Positions 45,331-57,327 of a stretch of 64,000 nt of DNA are shown here, one piece after another. Position 1 is the stretch's first letter, and each line of letters begins with the position of its first letter. A model generated the notes under the pieces. That model searched no databases, was not told where the DNA came from, and was given only the letters and a program-made list of their open reading frames with translations. The position numbers and the translations under genes are program-made. Source of the stretch: Epiperipatus broadwayi (taxonomy: Eukaryota > Onychophora > Udeonychophora > Euonychophora > Peripatidae); NCBI GenBank assembly GCA_028023455.1, contig JAQFVV010012420.1, positions 60,001 to 124,000 on the forward strand. The letters run 5' to 3'.

Positions 45331-48060
45331 AATCACAACCAAATATACAGAATTTGAAACAATGGCCGGCAAAAATTTGATCAGATTAAATCTAAACAAA
45401 AATGTAATGAAAACAAAAAATCATGTTTCCAAGTATGTGTGAAATGAGAAGAAAATATCTTGCCTCAAGGCAGTATTCTTTAAATATTTATCTTGTGTAT
45501 AAATAGCTAAATTTTTGGCTATCAGAAATTCTTGTTCTATTTTTGATATCAGAGAGTTAATATACTTTGTGCAAGTTGACGTAAAATAAATGACGTTGGA
45601 GTAAAGGAGAAGATCATTTGCTTCCCCATGCTTCTGGGAAACTTGTCTCCCAACATACTATGCCGAAATCTGGAACATCTAGATCTAATGTGTGAACTGT
45701 TCAATGAAATGCTTGCCTAATAGTGAACTTTGAAACTCTACCAACACCTGTTTTCCAACCCAAACCAATTTACATTCATGATCCACCGATTACTTAAGTC
45801 ATGTCCTCAAGCCCAAGGTAAACACATCTATATTACCGTCAATTGGTGAACTCTTAATTAAGTTAACTTTTATTTAAACTATGTTGTACGCTTTTCCTTT
45901 ATTTAATTCTTAAAATCTACTTTGTAACATATAAATAATGTCTATACATTTTTTTCTAATTTTGTATTAAATATTTAAATTTTAGTGCAGCAATTTAGAT
46001 TGAATTTTATTCTTAGTTTGTTATTTTGATTTATTTAAATATGCCAAGTCGGTATCCAATCCAGCTAGTAAGTTTAAACCCTACTGTGTATTGTTTCTCC
46101 TATTAATAGTGGAGACGTAAATTTCTTTAAAGTTAATTGATGTAAGCTTGCTTGGTTTTATACCAATTATTTTATAATAATTTTACTCTTTAAATGATCG
46201 GAAGATTTTAATATTTGTGTTTAACTGTTCTTTTTAACTGAAAATTAACCCTCATCTAATCATTGAAATCGTTTTAACAATTTATTTAATTAAATCTCAC
46301 TAGAAGTGAATTTAGTATTTAATCTATCATGTGCCTATGTGTGATCTATGATCTTATTTTGTAAATTAATATATTAAGTTATATGTGCATTAATCGCTTG
46401 TAGAAATGTGATATATTTTAGAAGTGTGGGAGAAAGCAATCTATCCCCTTTAAGTCTTTAATTCTGACCAATTTTATATTTTCTTAGGCATTAGTTAATA
46501 GCCCATGGATGGTTTGTGTTTAAGCATTCCATTATGCCAGGTAGCATCTTATTTTAAACAAGTATTCATTAGTTTATTGTAGCCATTAGTGGTACAAATT
46601 ATCTATATTGTAGCCATTATTGGAGTATCGTTACAATCATTTATTTATTAATTTTCTTGCTTTGCCATGACTTTTGGGATTTTCGAAATCCCACTCCTCA
46701 TTATCCCTCTAAAAGTAGATTCATTTCCTACTGGGGATTCATTTCCGGCACTTCCAATGAATAAGTGTATGGGGAACATACAAATAAACCATCCCAACAT
46801 GCTAACTTGTGCCATTATTCTTCAGAGATATGATCTTGGCCATCATGCGGGCATACTCTCTTGTGCAAATATGACAAAGCCACTCCAGAGTGTCTTAAAT
46901 GACTTCATTCATATATACAGATTGTAGCATAATACCGCCTGTACTATTATTAATTTATTTATGTCCTTGCCATGTCATCTGTAAGCTATAAACATATGCT
47001 TTTCGTCACCCATTCTATTTAATTCTTCAGGCAGATTATATAATTTCAGCTTATGTTAGGCTGAACCATCTTACTCCTGCTTATTTTAGCGATCTCCCAA
47101 ATCTTGATGAAATGTGATCTCACACATCTCTTTTGTCTAAAATCACACATCATAAACTCTTACTTATATATTTAATGGTATAATAAAGTCTATTAATGTG
47201 AATTTGTAATATTTTGGGTAATGATTAAGACATAGTTTATTATTGACCGTCTAATCAATCCATTTCATATCCTTGGCATATTATTCACACCAACCATAAT
47301 ATTTGATTAACCGCACAAAAACATCTTATTTTATATATATATATATATTGTATAGCAATCACACTAACCAATTTTACATGTTAACGCAAATATTTTATTT
47401 ACTTGCGTAATTTCCAGAATGACCTATTTAATTAATTAATAAAAGTGCATGATTGCAAATTAACCTACAATCAAATTTGTAACTTCAATTGTATAGACAT
47501 TTTACACACCCATTTTGTTTTATTTATAATCATTAAATTACTGTCTTTAATCACTTAATAAATTTATATTATGTTATTTCTCTGTATTATAGTATGTCAT
47601 TCATTGCCAAAATCTCTAGTCTTAATTATTTGATTTGAGTTATATTGTTCATTAATTGAATGAAACTTTATTTTGTTTTTAACAATTCAATTCCTTTTGT
47701 TAATGTTGCCTTGAATATTATTACAGATCTGATTATTAATTAATTTAAGCAATAGTCTGTACCGTTATTTATTATATTACATAGTAACTATTGTTACTTG
47801 AATATATTATTGATTTCCAAGTCTCGATGTTCGCCCTGCTCTCATTGCTGGGACCTGAATTAATGGAAAGCTTGTAGTATCCTCAAAAGCATTGTTTATA
47901 TAGTCAGAGACCCTGGAGCACAGGTAAATAAGTTGATATTTGGTATTGTTCCTGACTTATGTATCTTGCGCATATTAGATGGATATATATTTGCTTGGAT
48001 TCTAAGTCTTGTTGAATGAACACACGATTTTGACCAGTGCAGAACACAATAAAAAAACTT
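45331..48060. other. Moderately complex non-coding region
   Basis: Less AT-rich and less repetitive than its surroundings, with patches such as 45,600-45,830 and 46,660-46,930 that look transcribed or once coding. The 86-codon open stretch at 46,667-46,927 shows no recognised family. 'ttgtagccattagtgg' near 46,577 recurs as 'ttgtagccattattgg' near 46,610. I cannot say what this region is. Confidence 0.4.
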
Positions 48061-51000
48061 TTTGGTCTTTCATCCTATCATTTTTTCTCTTTGCTCTTTT
48101 ATATTATATATATATTGCAATTATTTTAAAATTTTTATTTTTTTATAAATTACAATTTATTAAGGTTCTCTTTGCATAATCTCTGATAGATAATGCATAT
48201 TTGATATATAATAATTATTGTTAAATATATATTTTTCCAATAGAAAAAAACATTTCCTGCAGATATCTGCATGGAAGGACAAAAACTGGATCAACTAGTA
48301 AAATAAAAGTCAGGTGAATTCATATTTAAATATTTTATAATGAATTATTATCTCAGGTAAATTATGTTATATTCTTTTTTCTTTTTCAGAATTTTAAGAG
48401 GAATGTAGTAAGACGTCTACAAAATTGCGATTTTAACATTTAACTCTCATTTGTGAACTTATGTAAAGTAAAAATAAGCATTTTTAAAAGTATTAAAAAT
48501 CTTTATTTTTTCTAAATTCAATTTTATTACATTCCTTTATATTTTCATTTTCTAACAATATACATAATTTTATATTTAATGTATTCAGTCTGAAGATATT
48601 GTATAAAATATATGTGTTGTATTTTTGCAATTCAAAATGGCACCCAGAATTCAACAAGTTGAGAAGTGAAACTGAGTTATTCATACTAAATTTAAAAAGT
48701 AAGTACTGTGATTTAGTGAATAAAATAACTTAGTAATAAGCAGAAATTCATGGATTAATTAATTCCTGAATGAAGAAAGTGCAAAAATAAATCAGTCTGA
48801 CTAAATTAAATGGAATTTCTTTGCTTTAGTCTTCTATAACCTTACTAACTATTAATTGGTGATCAGCTTAAGTTTTTATCATCAACAATGCTGGTCCAAC
48901 TAAGAAAGTCATAGTTTTGAATACCCTTTTTTGTCCCAGTTTAAAATTTTCACAAAATAATTTCAGAAAATGAAATAAATTGTATTAAAAGCCTAAATAA
49001 GCAAATAAAAATTGCCACAAATTAAAAAAAAAAATTATATTCTTTTATTTTTTTTTAATTTATGTTTATTTGCAAATTAGATTCAGTACGAAAACTCATT
49101 ACATTATTTTATACGACAGTTAGCCAAGACAATATATAGCATAAGCAGATGTATGTTTTCTCTATAACCGCTTCATACTTACCTTACAATTCATTACACA
49201 GCATGTATTTTCTATAACCAAGAATAATTTAATTTGATTTTCCATTGTAAATATAATTAACTATCCTATGTGATTTAATACAATGTACTCAAGAGTTAAA
49301 GATTTATGAATCACATTTCAACTGTATCACTTCTGATTCTAGAATATCATATAACTAACTTCCTTAGTGACAAACCATTAACTTATTTTTAGTAAAAAAA
49401 AAAATCCTATGAAAATAATTTAAATAATCGGAGTTAATTTTATATCTGCTCTCTCTATATATATAATGATAAGGTGAAAACAATAATGTAAGTTATTAAA
49501 AATCCTGTGTGCATATTACTAATAAACAACTAAAATGGTTACCCTTATATATATATAAAAAGCTCAAACTGTTGTTAAAAATCTGGCAGAAAAGCCCATC
49601 TGTACTAACAAAATATAGTATTCTGAAAAAATATTAACTATTATTTATTTAATAATAACTTTCTCTGGCACAATTAAATATATATTAAAGAAAAAGTTAC
49701 ATTTTATGAAATAATTGCATACTTATTTACTTATTCAATGCAGGAAAAATAGAACTCAAATGTCTCCTCATAGATAAACAATACTTTATTATGAACATTT
49801 CTGGGAACTGCTTTATAAGATTCTAATACACTGTATATAAGAATTCAAAATTAAATGTGGGTAAAAAAAAACTTTTAAAGAGAAATAAGGCATCTGTAGA
49901 AAAAAAAGCTTAATATTTATTTATTTAATAATAAATTTGCTTAACTCTAATAAACGAATAAAATGTAATGTGTGCATGTTAAATATTAAAAAAAAAAGAA
50001 TAAAATCATAATCAATATTTTTTTATTATTATTATCTTGGGAGGAAGGGATGATAGAATTTAGACATTATATAAATAAATTACATAAATATTTTTACTTA
50101 CTTCCATAACACATATTACTCAAATACTCACTGTATGCTATGTATTACATTCTTGAAATAATTTTTTTTTTTTAAATCTTTTTACTTGATGAAAAAAGTC
50201 TTTTTGTCATGATTTGGCATTCAAAATCTAATCATCTTAAAATTGAGTTACCTCTATTCAATTAACCACTCAGTTGTTATTTACAGTTAGATTTCATTGC
50301 TAGTTTAATGGTCCATAATGTTATTTACGATTCGTGGACATTGTTTGCAACATCTCTTGGTCAATTTTGGTTGCAATTTCATTTTAGGCTTATTTTATAG
50401 GAAATTTTAGTTCTAAAAAAATTGTCATGTGGCATTATATTTTGAAAAAAAAAAATCAATTTTCTTTGCTGCCTATTGGTGTGCAGGCCAGTCTCTTTTT
50501 TCTGAATGGATGGCTGCCAACTCTGGAAATTGTGCTGTAGGCATTTCTAAATGACAAAGTCAAAAACCAAACCAAAATGTTCTATGCATTCGTAATTGAT
50601 TTTGAAGTAAATAAATATATTTATTGTAATTTTTTACATTCATATATAAAATTTTACATTACTTTATCGAAATATAAAGTTTGATTTGAAAAATTTTAAA
50701 TTTTACAAGAAAAATAAGCATGGGAAAGTGACCGTTCTTCAAGAAAAGTGAATTATGTTGACAGCTACAGAACTGAATAATGATACAGATTGGTTGAATT
50801 ATAATTCTTTCGTTTTACCGCTGGCTATTTTGTAAACATTTTTCTTATATTTTTCTTCAGTTATTAACAATTTTTTTTAATTTTTCGTTACATTTAACAA
50901 ATTTGAATCTAAATTTATTTAATTTTTAGAAGATGAACTGAAACAGTTCTGTGTATTTTAGATTAATATTTTAACAATAGAAACCAACTAGAAATGAAAC

Positions 51001-51858
51001 TGATGAATAATATTGTTCTCAGATTTAAGTAGTGGACCAACACAAAAATTAGACAAAGGTTTTATAAGTTGAGGTTCGCAGCTGAAGGGTTAATATCCAT
51101 TAAGATGTTATATTCAAAATTATAAATGAGTCAGAATCAAATAAGGTTCTAGAATTAACTAGTTATGCTCATATTCACATACTCATTAATCTCCCATGAG
51201 AAACTGAAGTAAAAGATTTTACAAATCGCTCTGTCAAGTCAACAATATTTAAGTATCTCCAAAAAAATAACCTTTTCTCATGAGAAGATTTAGCAATGCT
51301 TTTGTTTTGCCTATTAAAATGACAATTTTGACATGAGGATGCTTTTCTAGCAAGATTTATTTTTCTTATTCATACTTCATTTAATCAATAATTTAAAAAA
51401 CCATTACTCACTTAACTGTAGCATATAAAATGCACTTTATTTGCAATTTTTTTTATTTGAAACATAAATCCTCATTAGCTTAGGATTAGTAATTATGAGT
51501 AGAAAACTGGAAGTGCTCTATCAGTATATAATCTTTTTCATCTAATAATTATATATTTTATATTACATTGAAATATTTAGTAAGTCTTGCCTTTCTTTTT
51601 AGAATCATTATTCATAAGAAGAGTCAATATCTTTTTTATCATTTTACTTTACTTTATTTCTTTAGTATTTTCTATATATTGAGAAATAGAAAAATAAGAA
51701 AATGTTAACAATTGTTGGCCACAATAATACAACATAGAGCAAAACATCATTTCTAACTATAAGAATAAATCAATTATAAACTATTAATTGAAAAAATAAA
51801 ACTTATGATTAATTACTTGGAGTTCAGTTAACAACATCTAATAATAACCAAATTTATT
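48061..51858. other. AT-rich DNA with no supported gene
   Basis: Nothing recognised beyond microsatellite-like TA tracts and homopolymers. Confidence 0.55.
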
Positions 51859-51861
51859 AAA

Positions 51862-51940
51862 AAGGCCTTGTGGTACAGTGATTACCACATCTGATTTGAG
51901 TCAAACTTGAAAAGTTTTTCAATTAGTTGAAGATTTCTAA
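51862..51940 (+). repeat. Weak tRNA-like SINE head
   Basis: 'ggccttgtggtacagtgatt' (from 51,864) is a good A-box/D-arm match, and 'accacatctgatttgag' resembles an anticodon arm. The B-box, 'gtttttcaattag' near 51,914, is poor. A degraded SINE or tRNA pseudogene is likely. Confidence 0.35.
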
Positions 51941-52210
51941 ATAAATGTAGGATTTTTTTTTTCTAGTAATTTGACTATAATAACCCCAAATGAATATCCA
52001 ATTGTTGGTGGATATCTGGAAAATAAAGATCCAAAATTTAATCTAGTGTTGTCAGATGAATGACAATGAGTTAACAACGAAACAGAAATAAAGTAATATG
52101 AAGCAACTTTACTAATAGTGAGTAAAAATCACACCCTTATAAATATTTAACCTTAGATTTTAACTTTGTTTACGAAATGTCATATAATATATTTTTTTAA
52201 AAAAATAAAT
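51941..52210. other. AT-rich DNA with no supported gene
   Basis: Nothing recognised. Confidence 0.45.
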
Positions 52211-52221
52211 TATTCAATCAT
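52211..52221. repeat. Target-site duplication, left, of element C copy 3
   Basis: 'tattcaatcat', repeated exactly at 52,360-52,370. Confidence 0.7.
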
Positions 52222-52359
52222 CACATGATCACCATTTCTTATACTTACCCAAGCTGTTAAAACAGGCACAAGTGCCACTCTATGTAAGCCAGAGTAATAT
52301 GCCTTCTGGCATCCATTGATTACTCTGACTTGCACTGTATGGAGAATTTTGCCTATTTT
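52222..52359 (+). mobile_element. Hairpin element family C, copy 3
   Basis: The most diverged of the three copies (138 bp). The tail part 'cacatgatcaccatttctta' corresponds to 'cacatgaccacctcctctta' of copy 1, followed by 'gctgttaaaacaggcacaag', the loop 'catccattgattactctgac' and the closing 'ggagaattttgcctattttt'. The left end lacks the 'taagccaataaacat' start of copy 1, unless it is hidden in the duplication. The flanking 10-11 bp duplications are perfect although the hairpin stem has decayed. Confidence 0.75.
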
Positions 52360-52370
52360 TATTCAATCAT
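52360..52370. repeat. Target-site duplication, right, of element C copy 3
   Basis: Exact second copy of 'tattcaatcat'. Confidence 0.7.
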
Positions 52371-53290
52371 AACGCAAATATTAAAATATGTCAAGATAAG
52401 ATAATCTAATGTTATATTTTTTACTGCAAAACCGAATATAAATAAATAATAAAATAAACTAATTTCAAACTATAAATTAAAAATAAAATAGAAACAAATC
52501 TAAAAGTATATGATGTATATATAAGAAACATTCTTTTAATTTGCCCTTTAAAATAAATTTCCAAATGGCAGATTCTCTAGCAGAGGATTTATAAACATTT
52601 TCATGAAATGTAAAAGAAAAAAAATTATAAAATTCGCAAAATAATTATTTTACTTGTGAGGTTTGCAGTAAAGACTTATAAAAAAAGTTTTTAACGTTAG
52701 AGTTTATTCTCATCACTGACCCAATTTTACTCTTTTAAACATAAATGTCAAGTGGCTATCCATTTGGTTATCAACTGCTATTAGCGCTAACATCACGTTT
52801 AAGACTGCAGAATTAGTTTAGCAGTCTCAATTTTAGAGCAGCTTTCAATGAGATTAATAAGAAATTCTGACATATAAATAGCATCGTCACCACCATCATG
52901 AATATAACTTTTATTTGTCTATTTCAAAGTACAAAAACAAATAAAAACAAAATCCAAATATAAAATTGAAATAAATAAACTTCATATACAATATATATGA
53001 AATAGATCCAATGCAAAGTTAAAGTGACGAATGAATTAGTATGTTTTTGCACACGTAAATTAATCATGTTTATTTATGAGCAATTTAAGTTCTTTCCAAA
53101 TTTAAATTTCAAGCTCCTTGTTTGAACAAGTCTGTATTCCAATATACTTAAAATCAATGCAGCAAACAATCACGAAGATCTTCTTGATTGTGCTGTTTGA
53201 AATTCACACTTTATCTTTATTCACAAGTAACATTGCTGAAAAAACGTTTGGGAGAGTGATTTAATATTATATATATGAGCGTATGTATAT
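52371..53290. other. AT-rich DNA with no supported gene
   Basis: Nothing recognised. Confidence 0.5.
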
Positions 53291-53360
53291 TCATGGCGCC
53301 ACGTGCGGGTGTGCAGGTTGTGTGGGACCCACAGGCATTTCATCACGGAAGTGCCAAGAT
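53291..53360. promoter_or_regulatory. GC-rich patch with E-box and ETS-like motifs
   Basis: 'ggcgccacgtgcgggtgtgc' contains a palindromic E-box (CACGTG) and GGCGCC; 'tcatcacggaagtgcc' contains an ETS-like CGGAAGTG. The patch is abruptly GC-rich within AT-rich DNA. It could be a regulatory site or a scrap of an unrecognised repeat. No transcript start is visible. Confidence 0.25.
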
Positions 53361-53399
53361 TTCAATTTAATAAATGTATACTCTTATGATTACACTAAA

Positions 53400-53680
53400 C
53401 CAAACAGGCCGATGCCATTTTGTCATGATAATTAATAAAAGGTATATATAAAGGTTTAGATTTCTAAATCACTTTATTCTTAGAACACATTCTGATTGTA
53501 CATATTTATTATTTAAATATAAGAGGAATAGTTCTTTACTTAAACTTATTGTGGCAAATGCTTGCCTTGAAATATATTTTATACATACTCTACCAGGCCT
53601 ATATCCCTTTGTCACTATAATTAATAAAATTTACATGTAAATGGAAATGTTTAGATTTCTTACTCATTTTTATTTAAATA
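53400..53680 (+). repeat. Two-unit tandem repeat (~190 bp)
   Basis: 'caggccgatgccattttgtc' with 'ataattaataaaaggtatat' and 'ggtttagatttct' (53,406 on) recurs as 'caggcctatatccctttgtc', 'ataattaataaaatttacat' and 'tgtttagatttct' (53,596 on). Confidence 0.6.
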
Positions 53681-53824
53681 ACTTAATTTATATAAAAAAA
53701 TAACATACTATCATTAAGAATTTATTTTAAAATAAAATTTATTATAAAAATATTGTCTTATTATTATAGTAATTTTGAATATGATCAAATTGTCTTTATC
53801 AATAATATTTTAGAGTTTAAATGC

Positions 53825-53970
53825 GTCTTGCATCTTAAAGTAGTGGTAGAGTGGGTGCCTCTGAAATGTGAAGTGTACGATCAATGCTGTGTTGTGCCAA
53901 AGTTTTTTACTAATCCTATCTCGCTCCCCCTCTCTCTTTATTATGACGCATTATCTTTTTGCAAGTTTTA
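53825..53970 (+). repeat. tRNA-derived SINE head
   Basis: 'cttaaagtagtggtagagtg' (53,834 on) fits the D-arm/A-box of Gly/Cys-type tRNAs, and 'gatcaatgc' (53,879-53,887) matches GWTCRANNC exactly, 38 bp downstream. 'gcctctgaaatgtgaag' occupies the anticodon-arm position. A pyrimidine-rich 'ctcgctccccctctctcttt' follows. Likely a SINE with its own pol III promoter; its ends are not defined. The open frame across it (53,753-53,974) is incidental. Confidence 0.5.
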
Positions 53971-54642
53971 TTAAATAGCTTTTCCTGTTTTTAATAATGT
54001 TACTATGTGTTCTTTTTAGATGTCGTATTATTTTTTTACATATTTTACCAAAAAGCTTTTTCTTGAATGCGTTCTTTAGCTAAAAACTCGTAATTGACCC
54101 ATAATCCACACTATAGTCTAAATCTAAGAAAACAGAATGAGTAAAAAACATAATTTTTAAAAAAAAATTATTGTACACCAAATTATGTAATGCAAACCCC
54201 TACATGATTGTACTATTGACAAAGTACCAAGTGTGTGATTCATTTTTTAGTTATTCAACATAATCTATGATTAATCAAAATAAAGCGCAAGGTGTTTTAA
54301 TTGCTTTTAAAAATGTACTGAATAAATAATCTAAATATGAAAATCTTAGCTTAAATAAATCCTGGCCAAATCCCTAATTGTCAAACTATATAATAAGATA
54401 TAACATATATAATAGGACTTACTAATAAGTGTTAAAAAATATAATGTTGTAGTGAAAATTTTTATTATTGAACAAATTTATTTATAAACTTGTGATTTAT
54501 TCCCTTCTCTATATTGAAAGTATTTTTGTTAATAAAAACCATAAACAAGTTTTGTGTCAAAAAGATTCTGATTTTAAAATAATGAATGAATTTTGAAAAC
54601 AATGAACTTTCTTTTTACCAAGAAGGTGTTAATGGGATGTAA
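53971..54642. other. AT-rich DNA upstream of the Tx1-like LINE
   Basis: Nothing recognised; this is the host sequence into which the LINE inserted. Confidence 0.5.
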
Positions 54643-54655
54643 GAGTTATATCAGC
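54643..54655. repeat. Target-site duplication, left, of the Tx1-like LINE
   Basis: 'gagttatatcagc' (13 bp), repeated exactly after the poly(A) tail at 60,661-60,673. The preceding 'aa' may belong to it as well, but it cannot be separated from the tail on the right. Confidence 0.95.
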
Positions 54656-54659
54656 CGAT

Positions 54660-54674
54660 CCACCAGATGGCGCC
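54660..54674 (+). promoter_or_regulatory. YY1/CTCF-like motif at the LINE 5' end
   Basis: 'ccaccagatggcgcc' begins 4 bp after the 5' end of the element. It matches the published CTCF core CCASYAGRKGGCRS at every position and also contains a YY1-like AGATGGCG. Human L1 has a YY1 site at a comparable position that fixes its transcription start, so an initiator role is plausible here by analogy. Which factor binds, if any, is inference. Confidence 0.45.
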
Positions 54675-54811
54675 AATATGCTTTCATTTCTTCACATCTA
54701 CTCATTTTAAAAAGTTTATTAAAAATATTAAATCAAAAAAATCTTTCAATCCAAGCTGCTCATCAGAGCAGGTAAGCTTTATTTTTGTGTTATAATATAT
54801 TATTTACAAAA

Positions 54812-57273
54812 ATGAGTCATAGCTATAATCTCCTAGAAAGGGAAAACGTCAGGTCAACCCGGCTAACAAGATCGCACAGCGATAGTAACGTAAAGCAATC
54901 TATTTCCATGCTTAACATAAGCCCTAATGAAAAAAATAATAATATAAGCTATCAAAATTACTCTAAATCGGTTGATACAAAGCAGGAAGGCCTTGGCTTT
55001 CTTAATAAAAAAAAAAGTAAAAGCATTCAGCAATCAAAAGAAACTCTTGTGAATCCAAACAAAAATAACACGACCGCGATTTCTAAAATGCAAAAAGTTG
55101 TTACGGTAAATTCGACCGTAAACCTTAAAAAATCAGAATTTCCCACTAATATCTCACAAGACCTATCTAAACCTATCAATGCACCTGAAAACCCACATAC
55201 TAAACACCCAAAACAACGTCATATGTCCAAAAATAGCCCAAATCTAGCAGAAAATCCTTTTGGAGATTTCAGCACGTGAAGTTTTGAAAAGTTTTTAAAT
55301 GAAGGTGGCGTATCACCAGTAACGGCTATAGATCTCTGTAACGATCCTTTAGATGAACCAAAAATCACTTTACAAACAAAATTAAAAGCTCATAAAGGAG
55401 AAATAAGTAAAAATACTCAGCCGCAATCTGATGGTTTTATACCCATAAAACAAAATTCAATTGGAAAATTCGATTCGAAATCCAATAGCAAAATACACAA
55501 TTCGTATATCGATCCAATAATAAATTTAGGAAAACCGCTAGTATCACCGACTGAAATCAACTTTATTGAAACAGATTTTCCATGCATTAACGCCAATTTT
55601 CAAACCAATAACGCGATCTCTGACCACAATCTAGCAGGTAATCATACTATAGGTTTTCAACCTTCAACATCAAATACAAATGTCAATTCCAACCTAACAA
55701 AAAACCGAAGCTATGCTACTATTGGGAAACAATAAATCTAAAGTCCATATCCAAGAAGCAACTGAACCAGATACTCAACACAATGTCATAGACTTCATTG
55801 ATGATGATAACCTTATCTCAATCAATGATGAGATCAACACAGAACCATACCAACTTTCCCAGTCCTATAAGAACAATTATGAAGCCATAAGCCAAGAATT
55901 TAATTCTAGAATTCCTTCAGTGTTATTTAATTCCTTCCTCAACTACCACAGCGATAACACATTGATTCTAACCACCACTAACGACCTCTGTCAGTTATTC
56001 ACTTTTCCAACGGATGATTTCTTTCTGCTTCTTAAAAGTCTTTAATTAACAGAATCTATTCGCAGGGTCTATCACCACCCTAACAGACACTACTTCATTA
56101 TTGAGTTTCAGAAAAAGACAACAACTGTTCTTAAAAAATCAATATCTCATCAAAATAGATATGTATAAACCAAGAACAGCCTATGGAATAGCACGTAACT
56201 GCTACTTTAATTTCACTGATGCTGATCTACAGAGGCTGCTTGCTAGATATGGTATGTTAACTAGTTTCAAGTACCTCGCAGAGAGAAGGGTAGATATTGA
56301 GCTTCCATCCAACAGCGCTGCCTTCTCTCTCAAGCTCAATCAAGGCGTCACTCCATCGGATATTCCTATAACTCTGGAAGAAAAAAAATGTCCAATTTTC
56401 ATAGCTATTCGAGGTGTACAACCTCAGTGTTTCCACTGTGGAGACCGATCACATCTTGTAAGGTCATGCCCAAACAGAATTTGTGATGTCTGCAACAGTA
56501 GGAAAAGCAAAAATCATAGATGCAAAAAAAATACGCAAAACTTAATTCAGCTATCATATTCTTCACCCACTAACACAGAGGACCACATAAAAGGGCAGAT
56601 ACAAGACTCCAACACTGACTCACTGTTGGAAAACAATCTAGAAATGGACCATCGCACTTCAACCAACTCATCTAATGATTACACACCGGTCAAACAATTC
56701 CAGCCTCCCATTCTACAACACAAGACACAAAACCACAACAGCACCCATATGAACCCAAAACAACAAACATCAGCTACCAACATGACACCCCAGAAGATGC
56801 AAGAAGCATTCAAAACTCACTCAAAGGAAGATCATCCAACAAAAGCTCCCAACAGTGAACCATTATCAACAAAACAAACTCTTCCAGTCACGAAGTCTCA
56901 ACAAGAACATCCCATTCCAAACAACAAAAGAAAAACCCAAGACTCATCCAGCTCGCAGCCAGAAGACATTAACTCATCTACGGCTGACTCGGACAATGAT
57001 GACAAAAACAACAAACAAGCAGCAAGCCATGCTACTAACTTGAGAAAAAAGAGAGAAAAAAGAACTAAACTAGCTCAATCATTCAGCACACAAGAAAGCA
57101 GCTCTTCCCAAAACACAGCTTTTGAAAATGATCACAATGAAGATAAACACAATTCCAACCCCTACTTAAGCTCCAAAATACCTGTTCCAACTCAACTGGT
57201 AATGGTGTCACATGACCCTGACAAACCACTTAGTGAAAATCAGAATTTTATGTCAATAATCTCCCCTATGTGA
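54812..57273 (+). pseudogene. LINE ORF1 (RNA-binding, zinc knuckle), broken
   Basis: The first ATG is 54,812 ('MSHSYNLLERENVRST'); the open frame extends slightly upstream without another ATG. The product would bind LINE RNA and accompany ORF2 in a ribonucleoprotein. The N-terminal third (54,812-55,279) is polar, Asn/Ser/Lys-rich and low in structure. It ends at a TGA (55,277-55,279) after which the same frame continues to 55,732. A frame change then gives 55,713-56,045, another near 56,050 leads into 56,101-57,273. That last part has an RRM-like region ('NCYFNFTDADLQRLLARYGM') followed by the CCHC knuckle 'CFHCGDRSHLVRSC' (56,428-56,469) and a second Cys/His group 'CDVCNSRKSKNHRC'. The final 190 residues are a Gln/Ser/Thr/Asn-rich tail. 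Only the 3' half looks close to intact. Confidence 0.88.
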
Positions 57274-57327
57274 TGTACTAATCACAGCTTAGTATACATA
57301 ACCTACAAATCTCTGTAACAACTCAAC

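Noticed and set aside
46667-46927. 86-codon open stretch
   Set aside because: No recognisable domain and no splice or promoter context; kept only as part of an unassigned complex region.
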